Shown piece by piece: positions 58,501 through 64,000 of a stretch of 64,000 nucleotides of DNA. Source of the DNA: Fasciola hepatica (Eukaryota; Platyhelminthes; Trematoda; Plagiorchiida; Fasciolidae); the NCBI GenBank assembly GCA_948099385.1, contig CANUEZ040000020.1:9751501-9815500 (forward strand), read 5' to 3'. The notes beneath the pieces are model-generated. The model was not told where the DNA came from, did not search any database, and worked only from the letters and a program-made list of their open reading frames with translations. Each line of letters starts with the position of its first letter. Within the stretch, counting starts at the first letter, position 1. The position numbers and the translations under genes were made by a program.

Positions 58501-58620
58501 GTACTGGATCAAGATCTGTACGGAGCTCGCCTCCGACCGCCGCGCGTGGTCAGCAATGGTCCGTGATATCTATGGAGCCGATTTATCCTGTCGAGGAAGA
58601 TAGTCGCGTAAAAGTAAAGT
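55600..58620 (+). mobile_element. RTE-type retrotransposon, long decayed copy
   Basis: Plus strand. Endonuclease in shifting frames from about 55630: KDKFYYNLQKVINQVSRRDV (about 56047-56107), LFLAGD-NARTGTAGEFT (stop replaces the W of GDWNA), CSTRFEHHKKRLLTWYSND and QLDHILVRS (about 56250-56350; the D-H box kept). Linker 56434-56703 (INAAALENPEKREALSRAI). RT: FWLHLARGSTPTQLGMSIL, YRGISLTDVTSKIF (about 57290-57330), GRVDQIFALRRILERRYK (from 57410), VACFIESQVVFDWVNREFLW (motif A aspartate changed to glutamate), TTGVIQGCPFCPALFNHTID, NLEFADNVVVI (YADD changed to FADN). C-terminus: IYGSETWPLRAEEV (58145-58187) and a final block ending near 58.6 kb. Several stops; catalytically dead. Confidence 0.85.
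57415..57969 (+). pseudogene. RTE reverse transcriptase core (two frames)
   Basis: Frames 57415-57639 and 57649-57969, separated by one stop at about 57637, hold the RT palm. Motif A reads FIESQVVFDWV (aspartate replaced), motif B-like GVIQGCPFCPALFN is kept and motif C reads FADN (second aspartate lost). Both catalytic aspartate sites are thus damaged. Confidence 0.75.
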
Positions 58621-58659
58621 GAAGTAACTGAGAGAAACAACGAGGGGACGTTACTTATG

Positions 58660-59255
58660 CTAAGACAGGATCAACAGTAATTGCGTGTATTTATGTGTGC
58701 ATAGACACTTGGAACGATGTGACCGTTTGACGGTTCGTCTGAACACCTCTAACCGACTTCTGGTAGGAATTTTCGCGTACCAACCGGGAGGACAAAAAGA
58801 GATCTCTTCCTCATTCTCAGTGCTTTCATAAGTGTGCCGCCCGAAAAGCCGGTAAAGCACAGTATCAAAGTAATTATACCATTCACCAGTATAACGACGA
58901 GTAAAACACTCATCGCTCATAAATTTGATCACTTCAGTCTTACCACTGAAATGGAATAAGGTACAGTCGAAGACCACAGGAGCTCGATAGCATGCAAAAC
59001 GAACGAAATCCCGGGAAACAACGGGTCGATGACTTTTTTAAAACCGATCGGCACTATAACTGGTCAGCAAGCTATATGGAGTAGAAATATCACACGGCCG
59101 AAGTGCAGGTAATAAGCCGATTAGAATGCACAAATCATGCCGGTTTCAGCACTACCCAGTAATGTTCAACTGAAGAAAACGTATTCTGCCTGATTTGAAC
59201 TGATTATCTGACCCAGAACCCATTTATGAAACGAAGCTTAACCGGTTTGATGGTC
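58660..59255. other. Gap between two opposed RTE copies
   Basis: The minus-strand frame 58660-58977 has no recognised domain. The gap separates the 3' end of the plus copy from the 3'-truncated minus copy, a tail-to-tail pair. Confidence 0.4.
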
Positions 59256-59676
59256 CGTTTAAGGCAACAGCCTCAACAGCCGGACAATTTTCATCACGAT
59301 ACGAAAGAGGTGCTCCGTCGCTAAATGTACCGCGTATGCAAAATTGAATATTCTACAATTTTCCCGTGAAAGGAGTATGTTTTGAAATGTTCCCGAACCA
59401 CAGATGCATACTGATTTCAAAAATCCAAGTCTATCAGTGGGCATACGTAACACGTGCCAGTCATCTTAACCTGTTTAGAAACAGTGCTTGTTCCAGTGTT
59501 TGACCGCTGGTTCTCAACACCCCGCGCCTAATCTCAACATTGCTCATATGGTGTTCCCAACATAATCGACCAATACAACGGAGAAATCGATGTTCAAACA
59601 CTGACAGTCTTCTATCTCCTAACCATAACGACCATGTTTCTGCACCGTATAAAAGAGTCGATCTGACTGCTGCAAT

Positions 59677-60159
59677 TTACATTCGATCCTTGACAGACAG
59701 TAGGACGTTCCTCCGGTGCCACAGGTGGCTGAGATTGACAAAGGCCAATCGCGCCTTCTGCATTCGCGATGACCCCTCATCTACTTCGGCTAGAGCTTCA
59801 CATGCCCAGACAAGATTTGGCGTGGAGCCAACTCTGTCCTGCGGCAGCATTTTGCTCTTCAGAGATGTAAAACGCAACCCAAACGTTGCTACACTGTTGT
59901 TTAAGATATGTGGAAAAACTTGCAGCTTATCTGGAACAATGTCATCTGCATATTCCAAGTCGGACAGTTTGCTGGCTAAGCCAAGATCAATGCCGCTATT
60001 CTCCCAAGAACCATTCCAATTATAACAATTAGAAGGAAGGGTGATCAAGGGCAATTCCACTCCTTTTGGTGGACTTGGGTGAAAGATCGCCGTAAGCACG
60101 AACTCGGCTTCGGCTGTTTGTACACAAATAAATCTATCCGGTAAACTCTTCAGTGTCAA
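59677..60159 (-). pseudogene. RTE reverse transcriptase, palm and thumb part
   Basis: 160 open codons with LEYADDIV (catalytic pair intact) and the RIQKARLAF-LxHLWxRRD block of RTE elements. It starts and ends inside the domain. The palm half upstream is in other frames. Confidence 0.75.
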
Positions 60160-61124
60160 CTGAATCGAATGACGCTTTCAGAACAAGGAAGACAGTTTTT
60201 CGGCCTACTGAAGGTGTCTCCACTCTAAGAATTGTCGAAGCGTAAAGATGTGGTCGATGCAAAACCTACCGGGTCTGCAAACTGGCTGGATTCTCAGGCG
60301 TACCTTTATTACGGGTGCTGCACAGTCGGTAAAGAATAATCCCGGCGAGCAGTTTGGATGCGATACTTATCAAGATGATTCCCCCGTCGTTTCAAAAAAA
60401 ACGACAGGCTTTTTTTGGAAATCAGAACAACCACCGATTCATCCAATTTTCTGGGAATCTGATCGCTATCACAATTTTTTTGGAGTAGTTTGTTAACTAG
60501 GAGCCAAAGCTTCGCCGCCATCCTTGGAAAAAGGATACGGAAAACCCATCCGGCCCAGCCGCATTGTAACTTTTCAGATAACCTACCACCCGCGTAACTT
60601 CTTTTTCTGATGGAACAGTGATATTCAGTTGCAACTTTTCTGTTTCAGAAGGTCCACTGTAGAAGTGGACAAACTAAACTGCTCCTTCAGGTGTTCCGCC
60701 CAACGGTCCAGAAGACGTTTTCGAGAGGGAATCAGTAAGCCGTCGGATTCCTTGATTAACTCACACCAGGCTTCGGTGGACCGGAATTTCTGAACAAGCG
60801 GACAGACCCTTCCCCATCTCATATTTTGCAACCCACTACTATTCACGGTTATTTCTCAAACTCCTAGTCAGCTGGCCCCTCAGGGATTTGCATATCTTAT
60901 CGAATGTGCAATCCAGAGGGACGGATCTCTGAGCATCCAATAGAGCAACTGATGTCGAAGATACCTATCGTTCGTGGTACCTAAATCAAATGAAGTTTTG
61001 TTTGGCATTGGAAGCGGGATGCAAGACTTCCTCGATCTGTTGCCATCATTCCTCTGGGTCCTGGAAATCCCGCTACATCGATAACCGTGCAGAGAACCAT
61101 GCTTGGAAAGTAGATCGTCGGTTA

Positions 61125-61583
61125 TCATCTAGAAGCAACTGTGCGGGAAGCGCGGATTGGCGCAACCTCAGGCGAAACGTTAATCGAAGCGAGCACGTAC
61201 CAAAATGTACGATAATCTTCAATTGACCCACGCCAGTGGTAACCAATGACAATATGGTCAATCTGAGTCCAACGTTGTGAAGATGTAGGATGGCGCCATG
61301 TACGTCTATGCCACTTCTTGTCGCAGAAGTTCGTACTCGTCAGAAACAATCTGTGGTTCGAGCACAGCCGGATGAGACGAGCGTATTCATCAGTGCGATC
61401 GGTCGGGAGAGTAAACCGACCTCCAGTGTGCCTTTTGGAACGCCCCAAACATCCCACTTGGGCGTTGAAGTCTCCATCAATAGCCAACACGTCCGTTGAG
61501 CGTATGCCTCGAAGCAGTTGGGACAAATCCTTGAACTCAGACGAACTGCAGTCAATGGGCGCATACACAGACACGACGGACAA
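61125..61583 (-). pseudogene. RTE endonuclease domain (partial)
   Basis: 152 open codons covering the middle of the endonuclease: SVYAPIDCS, GDFNAQVG (catalytic D and N) and QIDHIVIG. The N-terminal blocks (AFNVRTL, ETRIQD) are not readable upstream, so the copy is probably 5'-truncated near 61.66 kb. Confidence 0.75.
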
Positions 61584-61659
61584 GCATTGGTATTTCGATC
61601 TCTGCTACTAACTGGACCGTTCAACCGAACTGCACACCAATGACTATTGACTAGATTTT

Positions 61660-62436
61660 AGTATAGAACAGAGCAATCCTATCCCGGGAAATGCGCAACA
61701 CATGTCCCATTCACCTCAGCCTGGAGAGTTTTAGTGTTCGATATAAGGATTTGTTTCGTGTGCCTACTACTCAGAGCCATGCAACTTACACAGAATATCA
61801 TTTAGAAGGACAATGTCGTCCGCGTACTCAAGGTCAGACTCTTTCGACCCCGGAAGAGTTCAACACCGCTATCCTCACATGAAAATTGGCGGTCTATAGG
61901 ACCACATTAATTACTAAGTTAAAGAGAAAAAGAAACAACGCAACCCTTATGTACATTACTCCCCGTAGTAAACTCCGGTGTTGGATCACCGTAACCCAAA
62001 CCCCACTTCGGCTACTCAGGTACGGGAATTTCATGATAAAAATATAATTCTTCCTAGTATATTCTTCAACAAGAAGCAGCCCCAGAGAAATGTGCGATCG
62101 ACTGCCGTTTTCAAAAGATGGAGATGTTGGCCCGACGGAAGTTGTGCTTATGTTCCAAAACTTGTCAAAGAGTAAAGGGGTGATCAACCCAACCTCCGCC
62201 ACGTCTAATCCCAGCTCGATTCTCACGCGACCACCGTTCGTTTCTCAGGTTCCAAATCAGATGGCGTCCAAGACATTCGTGCATGATCCTACCTGGAATC
62301 CAGAGGAATCGATCTGCGCACATATAGCAGTACAACTGAGGATGCATATACCCATCATTTCTGTGTCCGATTCTTGGACCCTGAGCAGTACTATCAGCCT
62401 CAAACAGGGTCTCCCTGATCTCGACTCATTGTTCAT

Positions 62437-62440
<4 letters not shown>
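61660..62440. other. Unassigned stretch, possibly repetitive
   Basis: The minus frame 61894-62226 is open for 110 codons without a known domain. The DNA around 62240-62310 encodes a HLIWNLRNERWS-like string on the minus strand that suggests a dispersed repeat, but no second copy is present in this window. Confidence 0.3.

Positions 62441-62443
<3 letters not shown>

Positions 62444-62489
<46 letters not shown>
62444..62489. repeat. (AT)n microsatellite
   Basis: About 46 bases of alternating A and T, close to the 3' end of the minus-strand RTE copy that follows. Confidence 0.97.
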
Positions 62490-62492
<3 letters not shown>

Positions 62493-62599
62493 GGCATGAC
62501 AAAGTAGAATGAGTAGATGATAAATAATGTTGATTTTTTTCAAACAATGCACCGTACACTTTTTGATGGTTTTTTCGCCAGTTTAGACTGAATGGAATT

Positions 62600-63650
62600 T
62601 TCGTAATCATGGGACGAGGTTTCAACGGTCAGAACATACAACATTCGCACAACTGACTTCTATTCTCAGTCATGTCTCTCAACGTCTCTAACCAACGACA
62701 ATCCCCATTCATTGGGTCCCAACCAGGATGGCGGGATGCACCAAATGGAGCCAGTGCAGCTTCATCATACCCCTACGCCAAGTCATGGCCTGACGGTTGC
62801 GTCACCTCTACCAGCCTTGTCAAGCACGAGGGGATAAAAAATGGAATGGTGGCTGACGGACAGACATATGCAAACCATCAAATATGATGTACAGCGATAA
62901 CCCCGTTCAAAGAGTGGCTATCTGCGTCCAAAACGACGATGCACCTCCTGATTATTCTCTCGATACTCCAACCATCGGTTGTCGAGCACAGAGGGGCGCT
63001 GAGAATCCCCAACGCGATGGCCAGCTTTAGCAGTTGTAGAGTAAAACACTACCGACCGCGGCGGTGTACATCCGTCCCTCAGGTTGAAGAAGGCTGCTTT
63101 CTCTCTCGCTATCCGTGATGCGATCTCACCAACACGACGTCTAGCTGTAATCAAGAATCCGCGGTGCTTGAAGTTATCGACTCACTCTAGCTGGGCGCAA
63201 AAATTTAATGCATACACAGGCTCCTACCAGTCTTGTAAAATACACAGTCGAATGAGTTCACCACTCTTAACGGTCCGACCGACTGGGATGACAAATGGGC
63301 CTCTTACATGCCTGTACTCGTTCAGATTGCTCAGATGACCACTGGAATCGCCGGCAACAACCATTATGTCCGTAGAGCGCACACTGCGGATCATTTGAGA
63401 CAAATCATGGTATAATTCGCCATTAGCCTCAGGAGAGCTACAGTCAGTTGGAGCGTACACAGAAACGACGGGCAACCATCAATGCTTCGGTCTTTTGTTG
63501 TTGACATGCACAGAACCATTCATCGAACTGCGCACCGACGACTGCTGACTGGGATCCAGTCGATCAGTGCATGCTCAGCATTCATGCTCAGAGCGATGCC
63601 AACGCCAGCCTGACTACGAGAACTAGATATCGAATCGCCCGACAGGCGAC
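62600..63650 (-). mobile_element. RTE-type retrotransposon, internally deleted copy
   Basis: Minus strand. The endonuclease start region lies at about 63650-63480 (QAGVGIALSMNAEHALIDW, SSRRCAVR), then 63475-63224 holds VVSVYAPTDCSSPEANGELY, TDIMVVAGDSSGHLSNL (the D-x-N pair broken) and TVKSGELIRLC. At about 63220 the copy jumps to the RT C-terminal half: TRRRVGEIASRIAREKAAFF (63137-63078), then a degraded block to 62918. The C-terminus is VEVTQPSGHDLA near 62790 and GDCRWLETLRDMTENRSQL near 62700-62650. The whole RT palm is absent, so this is a non-autonomous deletion derivative. Confidence 0.75.
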
Positions 63651-64000
63651 GAGTCAACCAAGAAGCCGAGTTCGTGTCTGGGGAGGGGGCGAAATAGTAT
63701 CATTGAAGTTGGGTCGTGTACGTGTGTTTCGAAGACACAACACACATCTATTCAAGTCTCAAGAATCATAGTTGAAGCAGCCTGTGGCTGCGTGTGATAA
63801 TGAGAACACTGGAAGCAGTTAAGTAAAGGAAACGCTTCGGTCCCAGGATTGATTATTTATTTCGCCCTATCTTTAAGCTACTATCCTTGTCGATGTCTAA
63901 GTTCTCTGTCACGGTTCTTTGTGACTTTTCACATCCATTTAGAATTGGGATGTGAAGAATGCAGGGAGAGAAGATTCAAAGTTGGCCACTGGAGACTTTT
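63650..64000. other. No recognisable gene at the right edge
   Basis: Short plus-strand frame to 63771, antisense to the RTE endonuclease region at its start, then nothing identifiable. The minus-strand RTE copy may extend further upstream into this stretch, but I see no clear motif. Confidence 0.35.

Larger units (their letters stand above)
59430..61660 (-). mobile_element. RTE-type retrotransposon with intact YADD
   Basis: Minus strand. Endonuclease 61583-61125: VVSVYAPIDCSSSEFKD, IDGDFNAQVGCLGRSKRH, RTDEYARLIRLCSNHRLFL, WTQIDHIVIGYHWRGS; D-x-N and catalytic boxes present. Linker 60846-60625 (LLIPSRKRLLDRWAEHLKEQ). RT: AAGPDGFSVSFFQGW-like block near 60570-60530, ESVVVLISKK (60440-60410), IASKLLAGIILYRL (about 60355-60315), FLVLKASFDSVD (about 60195-60165; motif A aspartate changed). 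The frame 60159-59677 holds SDLEYADDIV (YADD kept), QVFPHILNNSVATFGLRFTS and RMQKARLAFVNLSHLWHRRN. The tail reaches LLYGAETWSL and VTYAHR near 59450 (from LGHVLRMP), where it is cut off, so the last C-terminal block is missing. Confidence 0.8.

Noticed and set aside
1..64000. Bacterial-type operons, CRISPR arrays, rRNA genes
   Set aside because: No regularly spaced repeats, no ribosomal RNA signatures and no gene clusters of prokaryotic style; the clear gene is spliced.

Overview
The window is eukaryotic, almost certainly from a parasitic flatworm (a diphyllobothriid-like tapeworm or a fluke). The reasons are one clear spliced host gene whose early introns are only 33-40 bases long, and a very dense load of decayed retroelements of the types that fill flatworm genomes: RTE, CR1/Jockey-like, Penelope-like and Ty3/Gypsy. 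The species is an inference; no ribosomal or mitochondrial marker is present. There is no prokaryotic gene organisation and no CRISPR array. Nearly every open frame above 60 codons is either a retroelement fragment or a chance shadow.

Layout. 0.6-1.1 kb: RTE reverse transcriptase (RT) tail (+). 1.9-3.5 kb: decayed CR1-like RT (+). 5.8-6.6 kb: Gypsy integrase remnant (-). 6.8-11.9 kb: mostly featureless, including 1.6 kb with no long open frame. 11.9-13.5 kb: Penelope-like RT (+). 13.9-16.4 kb: CR1-like element with a microsatellite tail (+). 16.8-20.8 kb: CR1-like element (-). 20.9-23.1 kb and 25.1-28.0 kb: two CR1-like copies (+). 28.4-32.4 kb: the best preserved element, a CR1-like copy (-) with a PHD-finger ORF1 and an endonuclease/RT ORF2. 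33.5-35.95 kb: another CR1-like copy (-). 36.3-41.4 kb: a patchwork of a Gypsy RNase H fragment, two opposed RTE endonuclease fragments, an RTE RT fragment and a 793-bp inverted-repeat DNA element that landed in the RTE. 43.9-46.6 kb: Gypsy gag-pol (-). 47.0-48.35 kb: RTE (+). 48.7-49.3 kb: Jockey-like tail (+). 49.86-51.71 kb: PDCL (phosducin-like protein 1), seven exons (+). 52.97-54.83 kb: 3' part of an unidentified spliced gene (-), convergent with PDCL. 55.6-58.6 kb: long RTE copy (+). 59.4-61.6 kb and 62.6-63.6 kb: two RTE copies (-).

Two real host genes stand out, in the only stretch (49.8-54.9 kb) without a recognisable retroelement. PDCL is reconstructed exon by exon. Its predicted 277-residue protein keeps the family's N-terminal start, the phosphoserine cluster, the G-beta-binding TGPKGV motif and the thioredoxin-like C-terminal domain.

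The most unusual structure is a set of near-identical inverted repeats among RTE pieces at 37.6-47.8 kb (612 bp with no difference seen by eye, and 300 bp with about two differences). They sit among otherwise diverged copies and imply recent inverted duplication, gene conversion or an assembly artefact. No new defence or metabolic system is supported by the sequence.
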